Shown here piece by piece: positions 14,014-23,598 of a DNA stretch of 64,000 nucleotides. A program made the translations under genes and the position numbers. This stretch comes from Pelagimonas sp. (GTDB taxonomy: Bacteria; Pseudomonadota; Alphaproteobacteria; Rhodobacterales; Rhodobacteraceae). Location: assembly GCA_025210455.1 (NCBI GenBank), contig JAOARQ010000028.1, positions 1 through 64,000 on the forward strand, read 5' to 3'. The notes beneath the pieces were generated by a model. That model saw only the letters and a program-made list of their open reading frames with translations, had not been told where the DNA came from and did no database searches. Numbering within the stretch: position 1 is the stretch's first letter; each line of letters starts with the position of its first letter.

Positions 14014-15192
14014 ATGTCCTCCTTTCCGCGACCGCATCTTGGGGAACCCTACCTGCTTACACCAGGTCCGCTGACGACATCTTATACCGTCAAGGAAGCG
14101 ATGCTGCGTGACTGGGGCAGCTGGGATGGCGACTTTCGCGCCATGACAGCCGATCTGCGGGCCGGGCTGCTGGATCTGCTGGGTGCTGGTAAAGACGATT
14201 ACGACTGCGTTCCGATTCAGGGCTCAGGCAGCTTTGCCGTAGAAGCCATGATGACCACATTTATTCCTGCTTCGGGCAAGGCGCTGATTTTGGCAAATGG
14301 GGCCTATGGCAAGCGCGCGGCTGAAACCCTGCGGTATGCTGGGCTGGATCATGTGGTGCTCGACAAAGGCGATTACCTGCCGCCGCGCGGCGCCGAAGTG
14401 GCCAGCCTGCTAGAGCAGGATCCCGCAATCACCCATGTTGTGGCGATCCACTGCGAAACCAGCTCAGGCATTCTGAACCCGCTCAAAGAAATCTCGGATG
14501 CGGTGGCCACCGCCGGGCGCAAACTGCTGATCGACAGCATGTCAGCCTTTGGCGCGGTCGAAGTACAGCCCGGCACCTATCAGTTCGAAGCGCTGGTGTC
14601 CTCTGCCAACAAATGCATCGAAGGTGTGCCCGGTTTTGGGTTTGTGCTGGCTCGTAAATCCGCGCTTGAAGACAGCGCAGGCAATTGCCGGTCACTGAGC
14701 CTGGACATCCACGCGCAATGGGCCGCGATGGAGAAAACTGGCCAGTGGCGCTTTACCCCGCCAACCCATGTGGTCGCCGCATTCTTGCAGGCGCTGACAG
14801 AGCACCGCCGCGAAGGGGGCGTGGCCGGGCGCGGTGCCCGCTATGCGCAGAACCGCGATGTGATGGTTGCCGGAATGCGTGAGCTGGGCTTTGAAACACT
14901 GCTGCCGGATGAATGGCTGTCGCCGATCATCGTGACATTCTTCTGCCCCGGTGATGAAAATTTCGATTTCGGCAAATTCTACGACCTGATGAAGGCCCGT
15001 GGCTTCATCATCTACCCCGGCAAGCTGACCGAAGTGGACAGCTTCCGTGTGGGCTGCATCGGCCACATGGATGCCGCCATCATGGAAGAGGTCGTGCGCG
15101 CCGCCGGTGACGCGCTGAAAGATATGGGCGTGTCGAACGCCATGCCGCCAGCCGCCGCTCTGGAAGCGCGCGCTGAACTGATTGCTAAGTGA
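14014..15192 (+). CDS. phnW: 2-Aminoethylphosphonate:pyruvate aminotransferase
   Basis: 392 residues, slightly longer than the usual 365-370. It transfers the amino group of 2-aminoethylphosphonate to pyruvate, giving phosphonoacetaldehyde and alanine. Family signatures are clear: YLLTPGPLTTSYTVKEAMLR and DWGSWDGDF at the N-terminus, QGSGSFAVEAM for phosphate binding, DSMSAFGA (Asp174, binding the cofactor ring), and the PLP lysine in SSANKCIEGVPGFGF (Lys200). It is directly followed by phnX with a 12-base gap, so the two-step pathway is encoded together. Cytosolic. Confidence 0.95.
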   Translation: MSSFPRPHLGEPYLLTPGPLTTSYTVKEAMLRDWGSWDGDFRAMTADLRAGLLDLLGAGKDDYDCVPIQGSGSFAVEAMMTTFIPASGKALILANGAYGKRAAETLRYAGLDHVVLDKGDYLPPRGAEVASLLEQDPAITHVVAIHCETSSGILNPLKEISDAVATAGRKLLIDSMSAFGAVEVQPGTYQFEALVSSANKCIEGVPGFGFVLARKSALEDSAGNCRSLSLDIHAQWAAMEKTGQWRFTPPTHVVAAFLQALTEHRREGGVAGRGARYAQNRDVMVAGMRELGFETLLPDEWLSPIIVTFFCPGDENFDFGKFYDLMKARGFIIYPGKLTEVDSFRVGCIGHMDAAIMEEVVRAAGDALKDMGVSNAMPPAAALEARAELIAK

Positions 15193-15204
15193 AAAGGAAA
15201 ACAA

Positions 15205-15990
15205 ATGACAAAGTTCAAAGCAGCGGTCTTTGATTGGGCGGGCACAACCGTCGATTTTGGGTCGTTCGCACCTATGGGTGTCTTCGTAAAAGCCTTTGCC
15301 GAGTTTGGCATCGAAGCAACCATGGAACAGGCGCGCGGCCCGATGGGATCGGCCAAGTGGGATCACATCCGCGCCATGATGGACGTGCCTGCAATCGCTG
15401 AGCAATGGGCCACCAAATACGGCGCAGCCCCCACTGACGCCGATGTGGACAAGGTTTACGAAGTCTTTGTTCCAATGAACGAAAAGGTTGCAGCCGATTA
15501 CGCCGATCTGATCCCCGGCGTGACCGATATGGTTGCCTACTTGCGTGGCAAGGGCATGAAGATCGGCTCGACCACCGGCTATACCCGTTCGATCATGGAA
15601 AACGTCCTGCCCGTCGCCGCCAAGCAGGGCTATGAGCCAGACAATCTGGTTTGCGCCGATGACCTGCCCGAAGGTCGCCCAGGCCCCTTGGGCATGTATA
15701 AATGCATGGTTGATCTGGTGGCCTATCCGCCAGCCGCAATCCTGAAAGTTGACGATACCGCGCCGGGCATCGCCGAAGGTGTGGCCGCAGGCTGTGTCAC
15801 CGTTGGTGTGGCAATGTCGGGCAATGCTGTTGGCAAAACCCCGGAAGAACTGGCCGCCATGAGCGCCGAAGAGGTTGACGCGCTGCGCCAGAACGCGACG
15901 CGCATCCTTTTGGAGGCAGGTGCAGACCACGTGATCGACACAGTCGCCGATCTGCCCGCGCTGATCGATCGTCTGGAACAAGACACCTGA
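15205..15990 (+). CDS. phnX: Phosphonoacetaldehyde hydrolase (phosphonatase)
   Basis: 261 residues, HAD superfamily. It cleaves the C-P bond of phosphonoacetaldehyde to acetaldehyde and phosphate. The nucleophile motif is FDWAGTTVDFG with Asp10, and Ala12 in place of the usual second Asp is characteristic of phosphonatases. The cap-domain Schiff-base lysine is Lys51 in MGSAKWDHIRAM. The motif IGSTTGYTRSIM and the DDLPEGRPGPLG segment complete the active site. A strong terminator follows, so phnWX can be made without the transporter downstream. RBS AAAAGGAAAAC precedes the start. Confidence 0.96.
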   Translation: MTKFKAAVFDWAGTTVDFGSFAPMGVFVKAFAEFGIEATMEQARGPMGSAKWDHIRAMMDVPAIAEQWATKYGAAPTDADVDKVYEVFVPMNEKVAADYADLIPGVTDMVAYLRGKGMKIGSTTGYTRSIMENVLPVAAKQGYEPDNLVCADDLPEGRPGPLGMYKCMVDLVAYPPAAILKVDDTAPGIAEGVAAGCVTVGVAMSGNAVGKTPEELAAMSAEEVDALRQNATRILLEAGADHVIDTVADLPALIDRLEQDT

Positions 15991-15996
15991 TACCAC

Positions 15997-16028
15997 AACG
16001 GCCAGCCCAGCCTGGCCGTTCTTTTTTC
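15997..16028 (+). terminator. Terminator after phnX
   Basis: AACGGCCAG (15997-16005) and CTGGCCGTT (16012-16020) form a nine-base stem followed by CTTTTTT. It separates phnWX from the transporter genes, either fully or as partial attenuation. Confidence 0.88.
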
Positions 16029-16097
16029 GGCACGCCTGTGTGTCGGCGTGATTACGAGTTTCACCCCCTAGCTGGATAGCTTCTCAAGGAGACAACC

Positions 16098-18131
16098 ATG
16101 AAGCACCTTCTTAGCGTGAGCCTGATTGCATTGGGTTCGGCAGCCGCCGCTGCTGATTGCCCGGCAATCACAATGGCCGATACCCAGGGCCTGTCTGGGT
16201 CTTTCCCACAGCAGTTTGAACTGTCCGAGTTCGAGGCAGCCGCAAACTGCAAGCTTGGTTTCAGCGAAAACCCGGCCATCGCCGAGCTGAACGCGCGCAT
16301 CATCGGCAACCCAGACCTTCCGGCACTGGCAGATCGTCTGCCCGCAGAACCGCTGGTCGTTGTGCCCCACCAGAGCGTGGGCAAATACGGCGGCACCATT
16401 GACGGCTATTCAAACGCCACAGAATCCGGCACATCGGATCTGCTGTCGATCCGTCACGTTGGCCTGACCCGTTTCAGCAACGACCTGATCACCATCAAGC
16501 CGAACGTTGCGAAATCCTGGGAATGGAACGCAGACTTCACCGAGCTGACCTATGTGCTGCGCAAAGGTCACAAGTGGTCGGACGGCACCCCCTTCACCTC
16601 AGCTGACGTCGAGTTCTGGCTGGAAAACATCACCAAAGACGAAAACGTCGTCGGTAAGGTCAAGGATATCTGGCAGGTCAACGGTAAGACCATGGATATC
16701 GAAGTGATCGACGCCCAAACCTTCAAGTTTATCTTCGATGCACCCAACCCTGGCTTTCTTGCTGCTACGTCTCAGTACTATGGGCAGCCCTTCCAGCCGA
16801 AACACTTCCTCGGCCAATTCCACCCGGCCATCAACCCCGACGCGGATAAGCTGGCTAAAGAAGCGGGTTTCGAAACCGGCTACGAAGTAATCGCCTTCTA
16901 CTATGGTGGATCTGACTGGAAAGACGTGGGGTCACCCCTGCTGAAAGACGCCAGCAAGATCGAGAAACTGCCCGCAGCAGTTGTGCCGACACTGGAAAGC
17001 CACATCGTGATCGAAGACACCACGGAAACCCGTCGTGTTGTCACCAACCCTTACTATCACGTGGTCGACACTGCTGGTCAGCAGCTGCCTTATGTCAACG
17101 AAATCTTTGAACAGTACATCCCGGACGCCGAAGTGCGCCTGCTGAAGCTGCTCAATGGTGAAGCTGACTATAAATCGCAGTCGAACCAGCTGACACAGGC
17201 GCCCGCCCTTCTGGAAGGTCAGGAAGCGGGTGGCTATACCGTTACCCTGCGCCCGCAGGTGACATTTGGCACCTTTGGCTTCAACCACACATCAAAAGAC
17301 GAAGAAAAACGTGCGATCTTCTCGGATGTGAACTTTACCCTGGCCATGAGCCACGCGATCAACCGCGATGAGCTGAACGAAATCGCCAACCTGGGTCTGG
17401 GTGAGCCAGCGCAGTACATCGGTTTCGATCCGGCCCCGGAGTTCTCGACCGCCGAGCAGACCTCATATGCAACCGCATATGACCCTGCCAAAACCGCGTC
17501 TCTTCTGGACGAACTGGGCCTGAAAGACGTTGATGGCGACGGGTTCCGCGAACTGCCTTCCGGCAAAAAGCTGACCCTGAACATCCAGTTCTCGACCCAG
17601 GGTGTGTCTGTGGCTTCGGCAGAAGCTGTTGCGCAAAACTGGAGCGAAGCCGGCATCAAGACCGAGATCAAAGAAGTGACTTCGGACGAATACCGCGCCG
17701 CGCAAAGTGCCAACGAACTGGACGTTACCGCATGGCAAAACGGTCGTCCGGCGGCGATCATGCAGGGCAACATCGACCGTCTGGTGGTGCCTTTCGGATC
17801 GTTCTTCCACCAGCGCAATGGTATGCTCTGGGATCGCTACAATTCGACCAATGGCAGCGAAGGTACAGAACCACCCGCATGGACCAAGGAACTGGAAGCC
17901 AAGGCAAAAGCCTGGCAGACAACCATTCCGGGCAGCGATGAGTACAACAAGCTGGGCTCTGAGATCATTGATCTGCAGCTGGCCAACATGCAGTACATCG
18001 GCACCGTCAAGAGCCAGAACATCATCTATCGTTCAAATAAACTGCAGAACTTTGATGAGTTCAAAACATGGTCCTACGACTACTACCGCGCGTATCCGTA
18101 CCATCCGGATCAGTGGTGGCTGGACGAATAA
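16098..18131 (+). CDS. Periplasmic substrate-binding protein of a dipeptide/oligopeptide-type ABC importer
   Basis: 677 residues with a signal peptide (MKHLLSVSLIALGSAAAAA) and AAGGAG ribosome site. The body is a family-5 extracellular solute-binding protein: SWEWNADFTELTYVLRKGHK, WSDGTPFTSADVEFWLENI, then NRDELNEIANLGLGEPAQYI. The length is at the long end for the family. Relatives bind peptides, opines, nickel or sugars; here, between phnWX and a phosphonate-monoester-hydrolase-like enzyme, an organophosphonate ester is a better guess than a peptide. Cys residues near the N-terminus (ADCPAI) could make a disulphide. The substrate is inferred from neighbours only. Confidence 0.9.
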   Translation: MKHLLSVSLIALGSAAAAADCPAITMADTQGLSGSFPQQFELSEFEAAANCKLGFSENPAIAELNARIIGNPDLPALADRLPAEPLVVVPHQSVGKYGGTIDGYSNATESGTSDLLSIRHVGLTRFSNDLITIKPNVAKSWEWNADFTELTYVLRKGHKWSDGTPFTSADVEFWLENITKDENVVGKVKDIWQVNGKTMDIEVIDAQTFKFIFDAPNPGFLAATSQYYGQPFQPKHFLGQFHPAINPDADKLAKEAGFETGYEVIAFYYGGSDWKDVGSPLLKDASKIEKLPAAVVPTLESHIVIEDTTETRRVVTNPYYHVVDTAGQQLPYVNEIFEQYIPDAEVRLLKLLNGEADYKSQSNQLTQAPALLEGQEAGGYTVTLRPQVTFGTFGFNHTSKDEEKRAIFSDVNFTLAMSHAINRDELNEIANLGLGEPAQYIGFDPAPEFSTAEQTSYATAYDPAKTASLLDELGLKDVDGDGFRELPSGKKLTLNIQFSTQGVSVASAEAVAQNWSEAGIKTEIKEVTSDEYRAAQSANELDVTAWQNGRPAAIMQGNIDRLVVPFGSFFHQRNGMLWDRYNSTNGSEGTEPPAWTKELEAKAKAWQTTIPGSDEYNKLGSEIIDLQLANMQYIGTVKSQNIIYRSNKLQNFDEFKTWSYDYYRAYPYHPDQWWLDE

Positions 18132-18147
18132 TCCTTCTTGAAATCAG

Positions 18148-18171
18148 TGCGACCGGGATTTCCCGGTCGCA
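18148..18171 (+). other. Strong stem-loop between binding-protein and permease genes
   Basis: TGCGACCGGGA (18148-18158) and TCCCGGTCGCA (18161-18171) form a near-perfect 11-base inverted repeat with no T-run. Such hairpins after binding-protein genes typically stabilise the upstream message and lower expression of the membrane subunits. Confidence 0.65.
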
Positions 18172-18192
18172 TCACCAATGAACGGAATACAC

Positions 18193-19197
18193 ATGTCAGC
18201 TTTCCTTAGCTACCTGTCCTCACGCCTTGCAGCAGCGCTTACGACGCTGCTTTTGGTTTCTTTTCTTGTCTTCACGCTGATGGAGCTGGTGCCGGGCAAC
18301 TGCGCTGAACGCTTTTTGGCCTATAAAGACACCCAGGGCGTTACTGTGACCGCAGAAGACATCCGCGCCGAGGAAATTCGCATGGGGCTGGACAAACCCT
18401 ATGTGGTGCGCTGGGCCACCTGGGTCAGCAATATTGTCTTTCATTTCGACCTTGGCGAAAGCTGCCTGTGGCGTGTTGATGTGACACAGCTGATCGGGGA
18501 CAAGATGCTGCTGTCATTGGGGCTGTCTTTTGTCGCCCTGATGCTGACCTATCTGATTGCTGTGCCGGTTGGCATTGTCTCGGCCAATATGCGTGACAGC
18601 TGGTTCGACAGCTCGCTGCGCATTATCAGCTATCTTGGGCTGGCTATTCCGAACTTTCTGCTGGCGCTGAGCGTCATGCTGTTCTCAACGGTTTTCTTTG
18701 GCGAAACCATGACTGGCCTGTTCAGCGATGAATATCGCGATGCGCCCTGGTCCGCCGCCAAGTTCCTTGATCTGATGAGCCGCGCCTGGCTGCCAATTGT
18801 GATCCTTGCCTGGTCGGCGACCGCGATCCAGATGCAGACGGTGCGGGCGCTGATCTCGGATGAGAAAGACAAACTCTATGTCACCGCTGCGCGGGCGCGC
18901 GGGCAATCCGGCTGGGGCCTGCTGTGGCGCTATCCGGCCAAACATGCGCTTGGCCCGGTGATCAATTCTATCGGCTATGACCTGAACCGGATCTTTAATG
19001 ATCTGCCCATCGTCGCGGCGGTACTGGTGCTGACCGATGCGGGATCGCTGCTGCTGGACGCGCTGGCAAAGTCGAACGACCAACAGCTGGCAGGGGCCAT
19101 CATCATGGCGCTGACGGCCACCATCGTGCTGTTCAACTTTGTGACCGACATCTTTCTGGCCTTGTTTGATCCACGCGTGCGCAAAGGGTTCTTCTGA
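18193..19197 (+). CDS. ABC importer permease, DppB-like
   Basis: 334 residues from ATG 18193, which has GGA seven bases upstream; ATG 18178 is an alternative with no ribosome site. Hydrophobic helices are seen at the N-terminus (ALTTLLLVSFLVFTLMELVP) and several more follow, with the binding-protein-dependent transport motif in AARARGQSGWGLLWRYPAKH. The segment between the first two helices contains the usual large periplasmic loop. It forms the membrane channel with the next gene, whose start overlaps its stop by one base. Confidence 0.92.
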   Translation: MSAFLSYLSSRLAAALTTLLLVSFLVFTLMELVPGNCAERFLAYKDTQGVTVTAEDIRAEEIRMGLDKPYVVRWATWVSNIVFHFDLGESCLWRVDVTQLIGDKMLLSLGLSFVALMLTYLIAVPVGIVSANMRDSWFDSSLRIISYLGLAIPNFLLALSVMLFSTVFFGETMTGLFSDEYRDAPWSAAKFLDLMSRAWLPIVILAWSATAIQMQTVRALISDEKDKLYVTAARARGQSGWGLLWRYPAKHALGPVINSIGYDLNRIFNDLPIVAAVLVLTDAGSLLLDALAKSNDQQLAGAIIMALTATIVLFNFVTDIFLALFDPRVRKGFF

Positions 19198-20354
19198 TGA
19201 CATCTCTGTTTGCTTCCTTCTTTCGCAAAAACGCCAAAGCCGCACAGGCCGAACAGCAGCGAGACGACGACTATTACACCGCTGGTCAGTACAAGCTGAT
19301 CTGGGACAGGTTTCGCCGCAAGCGGTCTGCCATGATCGCGCTGGCGATTTTGCTAAGCTTTATCCTGAGCGGGATTTTCGCCCCTTTCCTGTCTCCTTAT
19401 TCGCCAAATTCGGCGGGCCGGAATGTCACCTATGTCAATGGCCCTCCTCAAATCCCCCAATTCTGTGATGCTGCGGGCTGTTCTTTCCGCCCCTTCATTC
19501 ACAAGTTTGAACGCCACCGCGGTGCGGATACCAACTTCCGCTGGGTGACCCGCCCAACAGACGAGCGCAACTATCTGACCTTCCTGCCACAGGGCTGGGG
19601 CTATTCGATGTTTGGCATCGCCATGGACCGCCATCTCTTTGGTGTCGAAGAAGGGCAGATCCATGTGTTTGGCACAGATTCAGGCGGCAAAGACATCCTG
19701 TCCCGCATGTTGCATTCTATCGGAGTCAGCCTTGCGGTGGGGACAATCGGCGTGCTGATTTCCTTTGTGCTGGCGCTGATCATTGGCGGCGTGGCCGGGT
19801 ATTTTGGCGGCTGGATCGACACGGTGCTTCAGGCGCTGATGGATACGGTAAAAACCGTGCCAACCATCCCGCTGTTTATGGCGCTTGCAGCCTTTGTGCC
19901 GCAGGAATGGTCATCGGAGGAAAGGTTCTTCTTTATTTCTATGCTTCTGGGGCTGTTGGGCTGGGGCACTCTGGCGCGGCGTGTGCGCACCCATGTTCTG
20001 GCGGAACGCACCGCTGAATATGTGGTTGCCGCCAAACTATGCGGTGCCTCATCGGCGCAGCTGATCCGCAGGCACCTGCTGCCCAGCTTCACCAGCTATA
20101 TCATCGTCGATCTGGTGATTTCCTTCCCTTACATGGTGCTCAGCGAAACCTCTCTCAGCTTTATCGGGCTGGGTCTGAAAGATCCAGTGAACTCGCTGGG
20201 GGTCATGCTGCAAAACGTGACGCGGGTCGATGTGCTGCTGAACCACCAGTGGTACTTTATCCCCGTGCCCTTCTTCATCATCCTTGTTCTGGCGTTTGTA
20301 TTCGTCGGAGACGGTCTGCGCGATGCGGCTGACCCCTATTCGGAGAATAAGTAA
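19197..20354 (+). CDS. ABC importer permease, DppC-like
   Basis: 385 residues. An N-terminal cytoplasmic part (KNAKAAQAEQQRDDDYYTAG) precedes the first helix (MIALAILLSFILSGIFAPFL), followed by a larger-than-usual periplasmic insertion of about 110 residues with two Cys in FCDAAGCSFRPF. The permease domain then starts near SRMLHSIGVSLAVGTIGVLI and contains AAKLCGASSAQLIRRHLLPS, the EAA-type coupling motif. The long N-terminal loop is typical of the subgroup paired with large binding proteins. It overlaps the ATPase gene start by one base. Confidence 0.92.
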   Translation: MTSLFASFFRKNAKAAQAEQQRDDDYYTAGQYKLIWDRFRRKRSAMIALAILLSFILSGIFAPFLSPYSPNSAGRNVTYVNGPPQIPQFCDAAGCSFRPFIHKFERHRGADTNFRWVTRPTDERNYLTFLPQGWGYSMFGIAMDRHLFGVEEGQIHVFGTDSGGKDILSRMLHSIGVSLAVGTIGVLISFVLALIIGGVAGYFGGWIDTVLQALMDTVKTVPTIPLFMALAAFVPQEWSSEERFFFISMLLGLLGWGTLARRVRTHVLAERTAEYVVAAKLCGASSAQLIRRHLLPSFTSYIIVDLVISFPYMVLSETSLSFIGLGLKDPVNSLGVMLQNVTRVDVLLNHQWYFIPVPFFIILVLAFVFVGDGLRDAADPYSENK

Positions 20355-22018
20355 TGCGCAGCCTTCTTTCTGTCCGGGATCTTGATGTTTCTTTCGATAC
20401 CCATGACCGTATGGTTCATGCTGTCTCGGGTGTGTCCTTTGATCTGGCCCCCGGCGAAGTGCTGGGTCTGGTGGGAGAATCCGGGTCTGGCAAATCTGTG
20501 ACAGGCCGTTCGCTGATGCGACTGAACCCGGATTACACGCGGTACGGAAAAGAATCATCGCTGGTGCTGAACACCGGTGATGAGGAACTGGATATCCTGT
20601 CGATCAAAGGGCGCCGCGATATGCGTAAGGTGCGTGGCGATCTGATCTCGATGATTTTTCAGGAACCTATCGCCAGCTTTGCCCCCGCGCTGACCATCGG
20701 CAAGCAGATGTCTGAACAACTGATGCTGCATCGCGGGATGTCCTACCCCGAAGCGCGGGAGGTCTCGGTTGATATGCTGGACCGCGTTGGCATCAACCAG
20801 CCGTCAAAGCGTTTTGATCAATATGCATTCGAGCTATCTGGCGGGATGCGCCAGCGGGCGATGATCGCCACAGCGCTCTCCACCCGTCCCAAGCTGCTGA
20901 TCGCAGATGAACCCACAACCGCGTTGGATGTGACCATTCAGGCGCAGGTGCTGGAACTGATGCAGGATCTGGTGGCGGAATTTCAGATGGGGGTGATCTT
21001 TATCACCCATGATCTGGCCGTGATCTCGCAGATCGCTGACCGGGTTGCCGTGATGCAGCACGGAAAAATCGTTGAACAGGGGCCGGTGGCACAGGTGATT
21101 TCTTCGCCGCAGCACGCCTATACCCAGCGCTTGCTGGATGCGGTCCCGCGTATGGACTCCGCCTTTCAGAATACAGCCCCGGCGACAGCCACCCAGAGCA
21201 AGCCTGATATTGAACCACCGATCATCTCGGTCCGGGATCTGTCGGTACACTTTCCCATGGGGCGCAGCGTATTTGGCAAGCGTAGCTATCTGACCGCCGT
21301 GGATAACGTCTCGTTCGATATCCCACGTGGCAGCTTTTTCGGGCTGGTAGGTGAAAGCGGATCGGGCAAATCGACCACGGGCCGCAGCATGTTGCAGATC
21401 AACGATATCTCAGCGGGTGAGATCATCTATAACGATGGCGAAATGCGTCACGATATTGGAGCGATCAAAGGTGCCGCGCTGAAGGATTTCCGCGCGCGAA
21501 CCCAGATGATTTTCCAGGATCCCTATGCGGCACTGTCGCCGCGAATGACCGTGCGCGACATCATCGCCGAGCCGCTGGAAAGCCTGCGGCTGACCGGCAG
21601 CCGGGCAGAGACAAATGAACGTGTGCGCGAAATCGCCCAGATGTGCCGGCTGGATCCCGAACATCTGCGCCGCTTTCCACATGCGTTTTCTGGCGGACAG
21701 CGCCAGCGTATCGCCATCGCGCGGGCACTGGTGTCGCGTCCGAAATTTGTCATCGCCGACGAAGCTGTGGCGGCACTGGATGTCTCTATTCAGGCGGAAA
21801 TTCTGGAGCTGCTGAAAACCCTGCAGCATGAGTTGAACCTGACCATTCTGTTCATCAGCCACGATCTGGCGGTTGTGGCCAATCTGTGTGACCACACAGC
21901 GGTGATGCAAAAAGGGCAGATTGTCGAAGCGGCCCCCACGGCCGAGGTCTTCCGCAATCCAAAACAAGAATACACCCGGGCGCTGCTGGCTGCTGCTCCG
22001 GTTCTGAAAGCTGGTTGA
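20354..22018 (+). CDS. ABC importer ATPase, two fused ATP-binding domains (DppD-DppF type)
   Basis: 554 residues made of two ABC domains joined by a linker near residues 270-295. Domain one has Walker A GESGSGKS (41-48), signature LSGGMRQR and Walker [13 protein letters not shown]. Domain two has Walker [12 protein letters not shown] (about 335), signature FSGGQRQR and Walker [13 protein letters not shown]. Both keep the catalytic Glu and switch His ([16 protein letters not shown]). One polypeptide therefore replaces the DppD/DppF pair and powers import through the two upstream permeases. The hydrolase gene follows after six bases. Confidence 0.94.
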   Translation: MRSLLSVRDLDVSFDTHDRMVHAVSGVSFDLAPGEVLGLVGESGSGKSVTGRSLMRLNPDYTRYGKESSLVLNTGDEELDILSIKGRRDMRKVRGDLISMIFQEPIASFAPALTIGKQMSEQLMLHRGMSYPEAREVSVDMLDRVGINQPSKRFDQYAFELSGGMRQRAMIATALSTRPKLLIADEPTTALDVTIQAQVLELMQDLVAEFQMGVIFITHDLAVISQIADRVAVMQHGKIVEQGPVAQVISSPQHAYTQRLLDAVPRMDSAFQNTAPATATQSKPDIEPPIISVRDLSVHFPMGRSVFGKRSYLTAVDNVSFDIPRGSFFGLVGESGSGKSTTGRSMLQINDISAGEIIYNDGEMRHDIGAIKGAALKDFRARTQMIFQDPYAALSPRMTVRDIIAEPLESLRLTGSRAETNERVREIAQMCRLDPEHLRRFPHAFSGGQRQRIAIARALVSRPKFVIADEAVAALDVSIQAEILELLKTLQHELNLTILFISHDLAVVANLCDHTAVMQKGQIVEAAPTAEVFRNPKQEYTRALLAAAPVLKAG

Positions 22019-22024
22019 TCCAAA

Positions 22025-23536
22025 ATGACCAAGAAACCCAATATCCTTTTTATCACAGCTGATCAGTGGCGCGGCGATTGCCTCAGCGCGGTTGGGCATC
22101 CGGTGGTCAAGACACCCCATATTGATGCCTTTGCGCAGGAAGGCACGCTGTTCACCCGTCATTATGCGGCGGCGGCCCCCTGTTCACCTGCGCGCGCGGC
22201 CATGTATTCCGGCCTGTGGCAGATGAACAATCGGGTGGTCAGCAATGGCACCCCGTTGGCCCATGAACTGGACAATATGGCCCGCGCGGCACGCCGGGGC
22301 GGCTATCAGCCAACATTGTTCGGGTTCACCGATATCACCGCAGACCCTCGGGTGCATGATCCCAACGATCCGGCAATGAAAACCTATGAAGGGGTACTGC
22401 CCGGCTTTGACGTAGAGCAGGCGCTGTTGGGCGATATGCTGCCATGGACCCAATGGTTGCGCAGTCACGGTTATGGTGATGATGTGATCGACGCCCCCTT
22501 TGAACTGACTGCCGACGCAGACAACTCTATTCCCATCGGGCCAACTGGCTTTGCTGCTGAACATAGCCTTTCGGCCTTTCTGGTGGGGCGGATGATTGAC
22601 TGGCTGGGCGGGCAATCCGACGATCAGCCGTGGTTTGCGCATCTGTCGCTGATCAACCCGCATCCACCCTTTGCCGCGCCTGCGCCCTATAACGCGATGT
22701 ATGATCCGGAAGATGGCCCCGGCTTCCTGTCACATGAGCCTGAGATCGCTCAGCACCCCATCTATCAGCAATTCCACGACACCATGACCGTCGCGGATTT
22801 CCTGCCCGGACAGAAGGGCAAGGTCTCCGAGCTGTCAGAGATGGATTTCCGCCGTATTCGCGCCGTCTATTACGGCATGATCAGCGAAGTTGACGCCCAG
22901 ATTGGCCGCCTGTTCCGGGCACTGAAATCCGCCGGTATGTGGGAAGATACCGTGGTCATTCTGACCTCGGATCATGCTGAAATGATGGGCGATCACGGTT
23001 TGCTTGGGAAGGGGGGCTTCTTCCCGCAAAGCCAGCATATCCCGCTGATTATCCGTGCACCGGGCGCGCCAGAGGGGCAGGTGTGCACTCATCTGACCTC
23101 GGCGGTAGATCTCTTCCCGACACTGCTGGATCTGATGCAGGTCGCGCCGAAGAATTCACTGGATGGGCGCAGCCTGATTGGGCAACTGCAAGATGCGCAG
23201 CAGCCCGGGCGGGAATCAATTTTCTGGGAATTTGACTATCGCACCCGGATTCCGTTGCCCGATGGTGAGACTGCCGAAACCTATGGACGCAAGGCGCATA
23301 TGCTGGCGCGGCTGTGCGACGACAGCCTGCAAATCAGATCCGCCCATGCCCCCGATCTGCTGTTTGACCTGAAGGCTGACCCCTCATGCCAGCGCAACGT
23401 TTTGAATGATCCTGCCGCGCAGGATCTGAGATTGCGCGTTGCAGAGGCCCTGATCCATGAACGCCAGCAAGCCAACAGTCAGACGCTTAGCGCCTTGACA
23501 GCCTCATCATCCGGGATGGTGAAAGTGCTCGAATGA
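22025..23536 (+). CDS. Formylglycine-type hydrolase, phosphonate monoester hydrolase-like
   Basis: 503 residues of the alkaline phosphatase/type I sulfatase superfamily. Metal ligands: ITADQWRGD (Asp13), TSDHAEMMGDHGLLGKGGFF. The modification site is CSPAR (Cys53-Arg57), which would become formylglycine. The stretch PCSPARAAMYSGLWQMNNRV followed by NGTPL closely resembles the phosphonate monoester hydrolase group rather than arylsulfatases as I recall them. No signal peptide, so it is cytosolic. Last gene of the operon after phnW, phnX and the importer: it probably frees 2-aminoethylphosphonate from an imported ester. Formylglycine-generating enzyme is not in the window. A sulfatase activity cannot be excluded. 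Confidence 0.8.
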   Translation: MTKKPNILFITADQWRGDCLSAVGHPVVKTPHIDAFAQEGTLFTRHYAAAAPCSPARAAMYSGLWQMNNRVVSNGTPLAHELDNMARAARRGGYQPTLFGFTDITADPRVHDPNDPAMKTYEGVLPGFDVEQALLGDMLPWTQWLRSHGYGDDVIDAPFELTADADNSIPIGPTGFAAEHSLSAFLVGRMIDWLGGQSDDQPWFAHLSLINPHPPFAAPAPYNAMYDPEDGPGFLSHEPEIAQHPIYQQFHDTMTVADFLPGQKGKVSELSEMDFRRIRAVYYGMISEVDAQIGRLFRALKSAGMWEDTVVILTSDHAEMMGDHGLLGKGGFFPQSQHIPLIIRAPGAPEGQVCTHLTSAVDLFPTLLDLMQVAPKNSLDGRSLIGQLQDAQQPGRESIFWEFDYRTRIPLPDGETAETYGRKAHMLARLCDDSLQIRSAHAPDLLFDLKADPSCQRNVLNDPAAQDLRLRVAEALIHERQQANSQTLSALTASSSGMVKVLE

Positions 23537-23548
23537 CGGGTGAAAGCT

Positions 23549-23586
23549 TGGTAAGGCGAAGGTAACATCTGAAGCTCGCCTTACCA
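23549..23586. other. Eleven-base inverted repeat after the operon
   Basis: TGGTAAGGCGA (23549-23559) and TCGCCTTACCA (23576-23586) are perfect inverted arms, 12 bases before the next ATG and touching its ribosome site. There is no T-run; it may act as a terminator, an operator or an mRNA structure hiding the ribosome site of the DUF1304 gene. Confidence 0.55.
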
Positions 23587-23598
23587 AAAGGAGCCATC

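Noticed and set aside
14692-15996. Long minus-strand open frame (434 codons) across phnW and phnX
   Set aside because: Antisense shadow of two clear enzymes; its product is rich in His, Gly and Cys with no motif, and no ribosome site is seen.
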